Of a DNA stretch of 64,000 nucleotides, positions 28,383 to 37,579 are shown piece after piece. The DNA is from Vibrio variabilis (GTDB lineage Bacteria; Pseudomonadota; Gammaproteobacteria; Enterobacterales; Vibrionaceae), in assembly GCF_003263785.1 (NCBI RefSeq), contig NZ_JYJK01000087.1:1-64000 (forward strand), given 5' to 3'. A program made the position numbers and the translations under genes. Position 1 is the first letter of the stretch. Each line of letters opens with the position of its first letter. The notes beneath the pieces are model-generated. The model was not told the DNA's origin. It worked only from the letters and a program-made list of their open reading frames with translations, and searched no databases.

Positions 28383-31012
28383 TTGATTATGATGTGGTTG
28401 TCATTGGTGGCGGCCTTGCAGGGTTTAGCAGCGCTTTAAGATGCATTGAGCGTGGACTCAAAACCGCCGTGGTTTCTCATGGTCAGAGTGCGATGCATTT
28501 TTCATCTGGTTCTATCGATGTGCTGAGTCATTCGCCAATAACTGGCAAAGCGGTGAGTAATCCTTTTGATGAAATTGCTGAGCTTGCTAAGACGTCGTCT
28601 TTACATCCTTACGCAAAGTTAGGTGAGAAACGGGTATTCGAATCGCTCAGCTGGTTTCAGAAGTTGATGAGCAAACATGGGCTGCCTTTGAAACATCAAG
28701 ATTCATTGGATAATCACTATCGAATCAGCAGCCTAGGCACATTAAAGTCCACATGGTTATCCCAGCCTTACGTATGGCAACTTGATCAGAATTTCGCAGC
28801 TCTCAATCAGATTGAACGAATAATCTTAGTATCGATTGAAGGGTTCCGAGATTTCCAGCCGGAGATTGCCAAAGCCAAGTTGGCGAGATTACCAATGTTC
28901 GCGGGCAAAGAGCTACTCACAGTGAAAATCACGCTTGATACATCGGGTATAGCTCAAAGAAACTGCCACGAATTTCGCTCTATTGATGTGTCTCGGCTGC
29001 TGCGTCAAGAGGCTGATTTTGCCAGCGTATGTTCCCAGCTTAGACAAGTTGCTACGCCGAACGACTTAGTGCTGATGCCTTCAATACTTGGCAATGGAGA
29101 CGGCTTAGCATTGATGGAAAAACTGGCCGCTGAAACCCATCTGAAATTTCATGAAGTGCCGACCATGCCGCCATCGCTCTTGGGTATTCGAGTAGAAGAC
29201 ACGTTAAGAAAAGCATTTATTGAAGCGGGCGGGGCACTTCATGTTGGTGACGAGGTGACGCACGGTGTGTTCAAGCAAAACGGTGACCAGCTTTCGCTCG
29301 CGTGTTTGTATACCCGAAAAATGCGAACGGTACCAATCAATACCAAGCATGTGGTGCTGGCATCGGGGAGTTTCTTTAGCAAAGGTCTGAAAGCGGAGCA
29401 TCATAAGGTGAGTGAGCCCATCTTTGATTTGGATATTGAAGACATCGGTGGACGGGAGTCATGGTATTCAAAGCACTTTTTCTCCCGACAATCCCATCCG
29501 TTTATGAACTTTGGCGTGTCAACGAATCGGCAATTCAAGCCTCTTAAAGCGCAGCAGTGTATAAATAATGTTTATTGTGCAGGCTCTATTCTTGCTCATT
29601 ATGATCCTATCGCTCATGGCTGTGGCGGTGGCGTGGCAATAAGCACGGGTTTCCATGTTGCTGATGCCATCGCTGAAAGCCAAGAGTCAGCGTGTTATGC
29701 ACAAAAATTAAGCCAATCACAGCAGCCTAACCAATCACAAAAGAAAAGGAGCGCTAGTATGACTGCCGTACGCCCAGCGGAACTGATTGCCGTCGCTAGC
29801 CTTCATGGTGATGAGCAAACGAAAACCTTTGAGAACTGCATTAAGTGCACGGTGTGTACCGTTTATTGTCCGGTCGCAAAAGCCAACCCTGAATACCCAG
29901 GACCTAAACAATGTGGCCCCGATGGAGAGCGTTTGAGGCTGAAAAGCCCAGAGTTTTTTGATGATGTACTTAAGCTCTGTACTAACTGCAAGCGCTGTGA
30001 AACGGCTTGTCCTTCAGGGGTGCGTATTGGCGACATTATTGCTTCCGCGCGTGGAAAGCATGGACGCAAACCGCTGAGTCTGACAACGGCACGAGATTTC
30101 GTTTTGAGCCATACTGATCTGTTTGGTCGCTTGGCCACGCCGTTTGCCCCTATTGTTAATAAACTCACCGAGCAAAGCGTAGTGAAAAAGGCCATGCACC
30201 ATACGATTCAGGTGCATGATCATAAGTCTTTACCTAAATATTCACATGGCACTTTCCGTCGTTGGTACAAAAAACACGTCGCCGATCAAAGCCGATATCG
30301 CCGTCAAATCAGCTATTTTCATGGTTGCTACGTTAACTATAACGATCACAGCGTAGGCCAAAACTTCATCCGTGTCATGAACGCGATGAATATTGGTGTC
30401 CAGTTACTAGAGCGAGAGAAGTGCTGTGGCGTGCCCCTGATTGCTAATGGTTTTCACGCCAAAGCAAGGAAAAACGCAGAGCTTAATGTGAGTCAGTTGG
30501 AGAAAGCGTTGGAGAGCCGCTCTGAGTCAGTGGTCTCAACGTCGTCGACCTGTGCGTTTACCTTACAAGAAGAGTATCCCCATGTACTCGATGTTGATAA
30601 CCACAAGGTCGCTGATAAAGTTCACCTATTTAGTCGCTTTATGTTCAGTGAGTGGCGTGAGGGTAACTTACCAAAAATGAAGCCATTGAATAAGCGTATT
30701 GTCTATCACACGCCTTGTCACTTGGAGCGTAGCGGTGACCACATCTTTACGATTGAGCTTCTAAAAATGATCCCAGGTTTAGAAGTTCAAGTGCTAGATA
30801 GTGAGTGCTGCGGGTTGGCCGGAACATATGGATACAAGCGAGAAAACTACGATGTATCGATGAAGATAGGTCACGGTTTATTTGAGCAAATTGATCACTC
30901 ACAGGCTGATCTGGCGGTTTCTGATTGCGAGACTTGTCGTTGGCAAATCGAAGAGAATACAGGGCTATCTTGTGTACACCCTTTGAGTCTCATTGTAGAA
31001 GCTCTTGAATGA
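28379..31012 (+). CDS. glpBC: GlpB and GlpC in one continuous reading frame
   Basis: A single 877-residue open frame covers two normally separate subunits. Residues 1-about 440 are GlpB, with VVVIGGGLAGFSSAL for the flavin fold. Residues 461-877 are GlpC, with ferredoxin clusters CIKCTVCTVYCPV and CTNCKRCETACPSG and two CCG-type motifs (EKCCGVPL, SECCGLAGTYG). The join is a Gln/Ser-rich stretch ending QKKRSAS before an in-frame Met461. AAAGGAG lies eight bases before that ATG (29759), so GlpC could be made separately. A TAG two codons upstream in another frame hints that glpB originally ended there. Fusion and lost base are both possible. Confidence 0.9.
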   Translation: MIDYDVVVIGGGLAGFSSALRCIERGLKTAVVSHGQSAMHFSSGSIDVLSHSPITGKAVSNPFDEIAELAKTSSLHPYAKLGEKRVFESLSWFQKLMSKHGLPLKHQDSLDNHYRISSLGTLKSTWLSQPYVWQLDQNFAALNQIERIILVSIEGFRDFQPEIAKAKLARLPMFAGKELLTVKITLDTSGIAQRNCHEFRSIDVSRLLRQEADFASVCSQLRQVATPNDLVLMPSILGNGDGLALMEKLAAETHLKFHEVPTMPPSLLGIRVEDTLRKAFIEAGGALHVGDEVTHGVFKQNGDQLSLACLYTRKMRTVPINTKHVVLASGSFFSKGLKAEHHKVSEPIFDLDIEDIGGRESWYSKHFFSRQSHPFMNFGVSTNRQFKPLKAQQCINNVYCAGSILAHYDPIAHGCGGGVAISTGFHVADAIAESQESACYAQKLSQSQQPNQSQKKRSASMTAVRPAELIAVASLHGDEQTKTFENCIKCTVCTVYCPVAKANPEYPGPKQCGPDGERLRLKSPEFFDDVLKLCTNCKRCETACPSGVRIGDIIASARGKHGRKPLSLTTARDFVLSHTDLFGRLATPFAPIVNKLTEQSVVKKAMHHTIQVHDHKSLPKYSHGTFRRWYKKHVADQSRYRRQISYFHGCYVNYNDHSVGQNFIRVMNAMNIGVQLLEREKCCGVPLIANGFHAKARKNAELNVSQLEKALESRSESVVSTSSTCAFTLQEEYPHVLDVDNHKVADKVHLFSRFMFSEWREGNLPKMKPLNKRIVYHTPCHLERSGDHIFTIELLKMIPGLEVQVLDSECCGLAGTYGYKRENYDVSMKIGHGLFEQIDHSQADLAVSDCETCRWQIEENTGLSCVHPLSLIVEALE
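29745..29761 (+). promoter_or_regulatory. Internal ribosome binding site for GlpC
   Basis: AAAGGAG followed by seven bases and ATG at 29759. It lies inside the glpB-glpC frame exactly where GlpC homology starts, so GlpC probably has its own start whatever the status of the fusion. Confidence 0.65.
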
Positions 31013-31386
31013 AGACAATATGCTTAGTGTAGGGTGCATCTATTCGTAAGCTCTGGTGAAACGGGTGGCTTAAAGGTTAGTGTTCTAACTATTAATTATG
31101 TGCTTGATAAAGCAGCTAGCATATTGACAGCGGTTTGCCAATTGTTGTTTTTATTATCAAAAACTTAAAATTATTTGTGGGGCTAATACCCAATCTCACA
31201 CTGACTGTAAAGTTTTGTAATAATTTCAGTAATTTAACTATTGTTGTGCGAGGGAGATCGTATAACTAAATTACTAATTTATTGATGTTTTCAAGTTGTT
31301 AACGGAATGCTATACCTTGAAATTGACGCTAGCTTTACTTAGAGTGCTAAACGTTACATTACAAAGGACTTTAAGGGCGGCTCGAC
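31013..31386. other. Intergenic region before the osmolyte operon
   Basis: About 370 AT-rich bases. A possible promoter (TTGACG at 31322, 17-base spacing, weak -10) lies near the start of the following remnant. No gene was recognised. Confidence 0.35.
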
Positions 31387-31923
31387 ATGGATCCCATTCT
31401 GGAAGTTAAGGGACTGCACAAAGTGGTTGGAGAAAACTCCAAGAGAGCGTTTCCACTCACTGATAGAGAAGTTGAAAAGGGGAGCGTCACAAAGCAGAGT
31501 TTAGGCATTGCTTGTGCACTCGAACCTAACCGTTCTATTCCTTCCAGGGGCGTGGCTTTTTCAGCTCGTGACCCTCATAACCCAATCGAAATGCAAAACG
31601 AACAGATTCATCTGAACCTAGTTCATCAGAGCTTTAATCAAATGAGCGTTGTTCAAATGAGCAATGACGATGTTTTGCAATCCGATAGTCCTGATGACAT
31701 TCTTCACTCTTCTGCTAGCAGTTCAGCAGTGCTTGCGCTTAATTGCGTAAAGGCTGCGAGCTTTCTTACCACCAAAATCATCTCGCTCAACGAAAACACT
31801 CTTGTCACTAAGGCGAACAATTCGTGTTGTAAGCAGAATCTAAGCGAAGTTTGTAATATTAACCTACCGTTCATACACTTATTGAAAACCTCATATGGAA
31901 ATCACTATGAAAAACTTAACTAG
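31387..31923 (+). pseudogene. Remnant of a ProV-type ATPase N-terminus
   Basis: The first about 46 codons (MDPILEVKGLHKVVGENSKR, then AFPLTDREVEKGSVTK and SLGI) align with the opening of ProV, which in E. coli runs LEIKNLYKIFGEHPQRAF before the Walker A region. After that the similarity ends: no Walker A, signature or Walker B follows, and the remaining 130 residues are Ser/Asn-rich with no family. The frame overlaps the start of the intact substrate-binding gene. It is most simply the decayed 5' end of an older proV gene, now part of the leader of the present operon. Translation of the frame is not excluded. Confidence 0.6.
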
Positions 31924-32917
31924 GACGTTATTGTTTTCGTCTCTTCTTGCTGCAAGTTCCCTTCAAACCGCTTCTGCTGAAGAATGTGGTGAAGTTACTA
32001 TCGCAGACATGAACTGGAACTCTGCAACTCTTATCGCGAATGTAGACAAGTTCATACTTCAACATGGTTTCGATTGTGACGCTGAACTCGTCCCAGGTGA
32101 CACTCAACCGACGGGTGCGTCAATGATCTCAAAAGGTCAGCCAGATATTGCACCAGAGTTTTGGAGTAACTCAATGCGTGAAGCCTTGGATATGGGTGTC
32201 AAAGACGGTCAAATCCAATACGCGGGTACTACTCTAACGGATGGCGGTGAAGAAGGTTTTTGGGTGCCTGAGTATATGGTCGCCAAAGACCCATCAATGG
32301 CAACGATTGAAGGGGTACTCGCCAACGCTAAGATGTTTAAGCACCCAGAAGATCCAAGCAAGTCGGCGTTTTACTCTTGTCCTGCTGGCTGGAACTGCCA
32401 AATCTCTGCTGGCAACCTATTCACAGCGCTCGGGATGGAAGAAAAAGGATTTGAGGTAATCGATCCAGGGTCAGGTGCGGGTCTATCGGGTTCAATTGCA
32501 AAAGCTTATGAGCGCGAAGAAGCATGGTTTGGTTATTACTGGGCACCGACAGCGGTTCTTGGTAAATACAAAATGGTGAAAGTCGACTTCGGAAGTGGTG
32601 TGGACGAGACGATGTTTAAAGAGTGTATCACTCAAGAAACGTGTCTAGAGCCGAAAGCAACTATGTACCCACCATCAATCGTAGAAACGGTTGTGACTAC
32701 TGATTTTGCTAAGCGTTCTCCACAAGCGATGGAGTATTTTGCTAAGCGTGAGTTTACCAACGCGCAAATGAATGGTCTTTTGGCTTGGATGGAAGACGAG
32801 CAAGCCGATGGCGAATACGCGGTTGAACACTTTATGAAAGAGTACAAATCAACGTGGTCTGCATGGTTAACGCCAGAGGTTGCAGCAAAAGTACAAAAAG
32901 CAGTAGATGAACTTTAA
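31907..32917 (+). CDS. Glycine betaine/choline-type ABC substrate-binding protein
   Basis: A 336-residue periplasmic protein with a signal peptide ending near SLQTASAEE. The OpuAC fold is seen in CGEVTIADMNWNSATLIAN, in the aromatic binding segments APEFWSN and WFGYYWAPT, and in paired Cys (FYSCPAGWNC). The ATG at 31907 is preferred over 31895 because GGA lies seven bases before it. It is the first gene of a binding protein, permease, ATPase operon for a quaternary-amine osmolyte. Order differs from E. coli proVWX, where the ATPase is first. Confidence 0.88.
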   Translation: MKNLTRTLLFSSLLAASSLQTASAEECGEVTIADMNWNSATLIANVDKFILQHGFDCDAELVPGDTQPTGASMISKGQPDIAPEFWSNSMREALDMGVKDGQIQYAGTTLTDGGEEGFWVPEYMVAKDPSMATIEGVLANAKMFKHPEDPSKSAFYSCPAGWNCQISAGNLFTALGMEEKGFEVIDPGSGAGLSGSIAKAYEREEAWFGYYWAPTAVLGKYKMVKVDFGSGVDETMFKECITQETCLEPKATMYPPSIVETVVTTDFAKRSPQAMEYFAKREFTNAQMNGLLAWMEDEQADGEYAVEHFMKEYKSTWSAWLTPEVAAKVQKAVDEL

Positions 32918-33045
32918 GCCCAAACGGTAGTAAAAGGGGCTAGAGGAATAGCCCCTTCTTATTTGATACAAGCTCGCTATTTTCAAAGGCGAACACAAGG
33001 CAGCAGTCATTGCTGTTTCTGGCAGAAGTAATCAAGGAGTAACAG

Positions 33046-33936
33046 ATGTCTAATGCCACGTGGTTGAGTGAAATACCTCAATTAGACCGCAAACAACTAT
33101 TAGAAATAAGAAAAACCTTAGACGGTGCCTATCGAGATTTTTCTCGTGAATACGGCGACACTATCGAATCTCTATTCGACCCATTATTGAGCTTCTTGAT
33201 TTGGTTCGAGAAGTTACTGCTTTCCAGCCCTTGGTGGCTAATTATCGGAATTCTGGTTGGTCTTGCTTATGTGGCGAGCCGCTCTTGGAAACTCAGCGCC
33301 TCCGTCGGTATCGCTTTCTTTGTAATCGGCTTTTTCGGTATGTGGGATAATACGATGCGAACCATGAGCATCATTTTAGTCTCAACCATGCTCGCAATTG
33401 CCTCGGGATACCCACCGGGATCCTTATGGCTCAGTCGAAAAAAGCCCGAGCCATCATTACCCCCATACTTGACGTGATGCAAACCATGCCAGCGTTTGTG
33501 TATTTGATTCCAGTAGTCATGCTCCTTGGTATCGGCAAAATTCCAGGTGTTATCGCCGTTGTGATTTACGCCATCCCGCCAGTCATCCGTTTGACGGATT
33601 TAGGGATACGACTCGTCGACAAAGAAGTACTCGAAGCCGCTACTGCATATGGTGCAAGTCCTACACAGCGCTTGTTTGGGGTTCAGGTGCCTTTGGCAAT
33701 GCCGAACATCATGCTGGTATCAACCAAACCATTATGATGGCTCTTGCGATGGTCGTGATTGCTTCGATGATCGGTGTAAAAGGTTTGGGACAACCCGTTC
33801 TAAAATCCATCACCAACCAATATTTCACGCTAGGTCTACTCAATGGCCTTGCTATCGTGCGCTTGCCATTATTTTTGACCGTGTTTCACAAAGTTATGCA
33901 AAACGTACCCAAGCTCACTTAGGAGGTAGAGAATAA
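33046..33936 (+). CDS. ProW-type osmolyte ABC permease, frame disrupted
   Basis: A permease of about 297 residues after three single-base corrections. The N-terminal cytoplasmic segment precedes helices from about residue 60. At about 33413 one base gives [17 protein letters not shown]; at about 33713 adding G gives [17 protein letters not shown]; at about 33859 adding G gives [17 protein letters not shown]. The EAA loop is [17 protein letters not shown]. The corrected gene ends TAA at 33934-33936 and overlaps the ATPase ATG. All three breaks are in a region whose neighbours are intact, and all restore canonical ProW sequence. Confidence 0.88.
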
Positions 33937-35198
33937 TGTCTACTACTCAACCTCAGCCAATGATTCAAATTAAGAACTTATATAAGATTTTTGGTCCTAA
34001 AGATAAGTCTTACCTCCAAGCTGTAAAGGATGGCGAATCAAAAGATGATCTTCTAGCGCGTACTGGCCATACACTCGGTCTTAAGGATATCAACCTAGAT
34101 GTCTATCCGGGAGAAATTTTTGTGATTATGGGTCTATCTGGCTCAGGAAAATCCACACTTATCCGACACTTCAATCGCCTTATTGACCCAAGTGAAGGGG
34201 AGATCATTGTTGATGGCTCGGATGTTATGAAGCTCTCTGATAAAGAGTTACGTGATTTCCGTCGCCATAAGATGTCGATGGTATTTCAGCGCTTTGGCTT
34301 ACTTCCGCACAAAACCGTCATTGATAACGTCGCCTACGGATTGCAAATCCAAGGAATGAGTAAAACAGAGCGATTCGAAAAAGCCAGAGATTGGATCAAG
34401 ACCGTTGGCCTAGAAGGCTATGAAGAGCAGTATCCTAGCCAATTGTCTGGCGGACAACAGCAACGTGTAGGTCTTGCTCGTGCGCTGTGTACCGACGCTG
34501 AGATCTTGCTGATGGACGAAGCCTTCTCTGCACTCGACCCCCTCATTCGTAGTGAGATGCAAGACCAGTTGATCGAGCTTCAAGAAAAGCTCCACAAAAC
34601 CATCATTTTCATTACCCATGATTTGGATGAAGCACTTCGGATTGGTGATCGTATTGCCATCTTGAGAGACGGTGTCGTCGTCCAGCAGGACAAACCTGTC
34701 GATATCCTGCTTAACCCAGCCGATGATTACGTAGAAGCGTTTGTGAAAGATGTGAACCGAGCTCGGGCACTGACAGTTGAGACGGTTATGCAGCCACCTG
34801 TACTTCGTATCACAGCGGAAACACTGGGCGAAGCGATCAGTCAGATGCGCAAATCTTCTGAGGACTATGGATACGTTGTTAACGATGACGGTTACCAAGG
34901 CGTCATTACTCAAGAAACGTTAGAGCAAGTGAACAAAAACGATTATCACAAAGAGATACCGGAAGACTTGTTAGATGACGTACCTGCCGTTCAAAGCGAT
35001 GCACTGCTTGAAGAGGTGATTCCTGAGACGCTCGATAGTGACCACCCACTTCCTGTTGTCGATGACAATGGCGATCTTCAAGGTCATCTATCTAAGTCGA
35101 CACTTGCAGAAGTACTAAGTGATAGCGCAACGAGCGAACCTTCAGAAAGCAATGACTCAACGGTCGATGAGCGCTTATCTGATAAAGGCGCAGCGTAG
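33936..35198 (+). CDS. ProV-type osmolyte ABC ATPase with CBS region
   Basis: A 420-residue ATPase. The ProV-specific N-terminal extension (IQIKNLYKIFGPKD) precedes Walker A GLSGSGKST, signature LSGGQQQRVGLARAL, Walker B ILLMDEAFSALDP and H-loop IFITHDLDEAL. Residues about 280-400 form a CBS-like regulatory region with two repeats, the second rather divergent, followed by a Ser/Glu-rich tail. In OpuA such CBS domains sense ionic strength. It energises the permease encoded immediately upstream and is followed by a clear terminator. Confidence 0.93.
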   Translation: MSTTQPQPMIQIKNLYKIFGPKDKSYLQAVKDGESKDDLLARTGHTLGLKDINLDVYPGEIFVIMGLSGSGKSTLIRHFNRLIDPSEGEIIVDGSDVMKLSDKELRDFRRHKMSMVFQRFGLLPHKTVIDNVAYGLQIQGMSKTERFEKARDWIKTVGLEGYEEQYPSQLSGGQQQRVGLARALCTDAEILLMDEAFSALDPLIRSEMQDQLIELQEKLHKTIIFITHDLDEALRIGDRIAILRDGVVVQQDKPVDILLNPADDYVEAFVKDVNRARALTVETVMQPPVLRITAETLGEAISQMRKSSEDYGYVVNDDGYQGVITQETLEQVNKNDYHKEIPEDLLDDVPAVQSDALLEEVIPETLDSDHPLPVVDDNGDLQGHLSKSTLAEVLSDSATSEPSESNDSTVDERLSDKGAA

Positions 35199-35253
35199 AG
35201 CAAGAGGCTTGATAGATTCCAACTTGTAGGTTGGTGAAATCATCATAAGAAGC

Positions 35254-35283
35254 AAAGCGCAAACCGATGGTTTGCGCTTTTTT
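35254..35283 (+). terminator. Terminator of the osmolyte operon
   Basis: AAAGCGCAAACC and GGTTTGCGCTTT form a perfect stem with loop GAT-type, followed by TTTTTT. Confidence 0.88.
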
Positions 35284-35491
35284 ATTGAGTGTAGCTTTTT
35301 ATTGAGTGTGACATGGGCAAAAACGGCAGTGTGTAAAAAACGCATTTTTGTAAAATTGACAGTGTAAAAATTTTGTTGTGAAATTGTTTGTAAAAAAGCG
35401 CTATTCTAAAAATCAAGCGGTAACCAAACGGTCATATAGAAGTAACAAGGCTTGGTTAATGCAGTACTAAAAGTAGCTGAAGGAATAGACT

Positions 35492-36052
35492 ATGAAAATG
35501 CAAACATTCGATAATACACAACAACAAAATCCACAAAACTTTATCGCACAAGCCGTGTTTGCCGTTGAAATGGTCGACGCAGGCGAGCCTACGCAAAAGC
35601 AGAAAATGGCCAAGCAGCTCCTTGATACGCTGTTCCCGCTAGAGAACGGTTCACACGAGGATGTAGTGAGCTACGAAATCAACTATCGCCACGTGCAAGC
35701 CTTCTTCAAAAATGGCCAGCACAGCGGTCTACGCCATAACAAACACTTTGTTGCTTACACTGGTGACGAGTGCAACCCGGACAACATCTTGTTCCGCGAC
35801 GAAAGTGGCACGCATGTAGAAATGACCATCGCTCGCCGCAAAGGCACAGGTTGTCTTGAGCTAGTAGAGATTGATGACATTCAAATCGAAACATGCACGA
35901 CGTTTGGTGCAGACAAAGAGATGGGACTACGTCACTGGGTTAGCCTGGTAAAAGGGGACGAAAAACGTCATCCATCGGCGAGCAATGAAGATAAAGAATA
36001 TGTAGCAAAAGGTGGTGATGATTACTGTTTGACCTTTAGTTACGCTTGTTAG
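35492..36052 (+). CDS. Conserved-looking protein of unknown function
   Basis: A 186-residue soluble protein that I do not recognise. It has a Gln/Asn-rich start (MKMQTFDNTQQQNPQNF), a helical segment near 25-45 and a basic central part with GLRHNKHFVAYTGDE and ILFRDESGTHVEMTIARRK. The C-terminus reads GDDYCLTFSYAC. No signal peptide or membrane segment is evident. Four Cys are present, two near the C-terminus. It is a single-gene unit between two terminators and is preceded by an AT-rich leader with runs of A and T. GAAGGAATAGACT before the ATG gives a good ribosome site. Confidence 0.7.
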   Translation: MKMQTFDNTQQQNPQNFIAQAVFAVEMVDAGEPTQKQKMAKQLLDTLFPLENGSHEDVVSYEINYRHVQAFFKNGQHSGLRHNKHFVAYTGDECNPDNILFRDESGTHVEMTIARRKGTGCLELVEIDDIQIETCTTFGADKEMGLRHWVSLVKGDEKRHPSASNEDKEYVAKGGDDYCLTFSYAC

Positions 36053-36075
36053 ACGTAAGGATCGACAAATTTTTG

Positions 36076-36102
36076 AACCCACCAGATTGGTGGGTTTTTT
36101 TG
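36076..36102 (+). terminator. Terminator after the unknown gene
   Basis: AACCCACC and GGTGGGTT pair around AGATT, followed by seven Ts. Confidence 0.88.
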
Positions 36103-36574
36103 TTACTGTGGTTCCGCAATCCCAAAGCCCCAATCAGTGCAATCTACCTTGTAGAAATTGATTCCGAATTAAACTTTTTTCTGTGAGTTGCTGCTTAATG
36201 TAGAGTGGTAATTCCATTTGGTTTTCCATATTAAGTACTGTTTATTAAGCAAGAGTGTTCAATTGTTTTGTGTAGACGGTTAGTATTAAAATAGCGCTAA
36301 CCTCATCTAATTAAGTTACTTATATATGGAATGATACTCTGTTAATTTGAATGTCATGGGAATGTTAAATATATTGATGTTGTGATTTTTATTTTGATTA
36401 TAAAATAAGGTTCTCAAAAGATAAGTTTGGTGTTTGTTTATTCTCCGCATGAGGTTCCATAAAGTGCATTGATGTGACGGGCGTCACAAATAAAGTTTGA
36501 TTTATAAACTTGTAATTTATTTATATAACTGTGAATTGTAATATTTTTACATATTCAATAATTCACTAAAGATA
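36103..36574. other. AT-rich leader of the lipoprotein cluster
   Basis: About 470 bases, very AT-rich from 36160 onward with many A/T runs. It should carry the promoter for the lipoprotein genes. The composition is the kind bound by H-NS-type silencers. No gene or repeat was recognised. Confidence 0.45.
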
Positions 36575-37552
36575 ATGATACGTCAGACATCAATCAAATT
36601 GGCTTCAATAATCTCTGTTTTTCTAATAGGGTGCCAGTCAACCAATACCCAGCCGCCAGAATGGTATCACTCTACACAAACAACCAATGATGCCTATATT
36701 TATGCAGTAGGACAGGGTAGAAGTTTAGAGATGGCAAAGCAATCAGCTCTAAGCCAAATAAGTGCCCAGCTATGGACAGAGGTAAACTCACAATTCGCCT
36801 CAAGAGACGTATTTAGAACAAATGGCGTAGATGAAACGGAATTAGGTTTTGTTGATAGTAAAATCAATAGCAAGACTGCAACGGTTGCGTTTGCTGACAT
36901 AGAGTATATCCAGACTGAAAAAAATGACATAGCGTACTTTGTACAAGCAAAAGTAAGTCGAGATAAGATTATTCAACAGCTGAATAGCGACATAGAATTA
37001 GCAGATAGCAATGCCCAGCAAGTCCTAGAAAAGCTGACCCACCAAGATAGTTTACTTTGGTGGTTGCAAAACAAAGATAAAAAAGATCTACAGAACACAG
37101 TCAATGTACGTAAGACAATGCTTGCTGCTTTGGGAGTTGAAATCACTTCAAATGCGAGCAGTGTAAGTAAAATGGTAAATAAGATTGACGAAATTCAGTC
37201 TGGTATTGTTGTTCAATTCTCATTTAAAGGTAGCGCTAGGCAAAGCGCTCAGCTGCTAGCGGACAAGTTGTCACAACAAACAATTAAAACATCTTTAAAG
37301 CGAACTCCCAGCGCCACACACACATTAACTCTGAAGACTGAATTACGTCAGAACAAAGTCGGAGAGGCGTTCATTTCGACTCAGTTTACACGACTAGAGT
37401 TGACGCCGAAGCGTGGAGCTACATTGGGAAGCAATGAAATAATTTCAACTGGCAGTTCTTATTCTAGCTACAAAATATCTAGGGAAGGAGCTGAACGAAA
37501 CTTTATCGACCTAGTTGATGAACAAGGCGTTTGGAACGCACTTGGTTTGTAA
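36575..37552 (+). CDS. LPP20-like lipoprotein
   Basis: A 325-residue lipoprotein. The signal ends in lipobox LIGC at about residues 17-20. The LPP20 pattern follows: PPEWYHSTQ, then YAVGQGRSLEMAKQSALSQI, in which an alanine-rich helix is preceded by a Gly-x-Gly. The second half (about 150-320) is a further domain with a WWLQNKDKKD segment and no recognised family. In vibrios, LPP20 proteins include the flagellar outer-membrane protein FlgP, but no flagellar gene is near. It is followed after 27 bases by a CsgG-like lipoprotein gene, probably in the same transcript. Confidence 0.72.
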   Translation: MIRQTSIKLASIISVFLIGCQSTNTQPPEWYHSTQTTNDAYIYAVGQGRSLEMAKQSALSQISAQLWTEVNSQFASRDVFRTNGVDETELGFVDSKINSKTATVAFADIEYIQTEKNDIAYFVQAKVSRDKIIQQLNSDIELADSNAQQVLEKLTHQDSLLWWLQNKDKKDLQNTVNVRKTMLAALGVEITSNASSVSKMVNKIDEIQSGIVVQFSFKGSARQSAQLLADKLSQQTIKTSLKRTPSATHTLTLKTELRQNKVGEAFISTQFTRLELTPKRGATLGSNEIISTGSSYSSYKISREGAERNFIDLVDEQGVWNALGL

Positions 37553-37579
37553 ATAATAATAATTGAATGGAGTGACAAA

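Noticed and set aside
31895..31909. ATG at 31895 as start of the osmolyte-binding protein
   Set aside because: The ATG at 31907 has better ribosome-site spacing and starts directly at the signal peptide.
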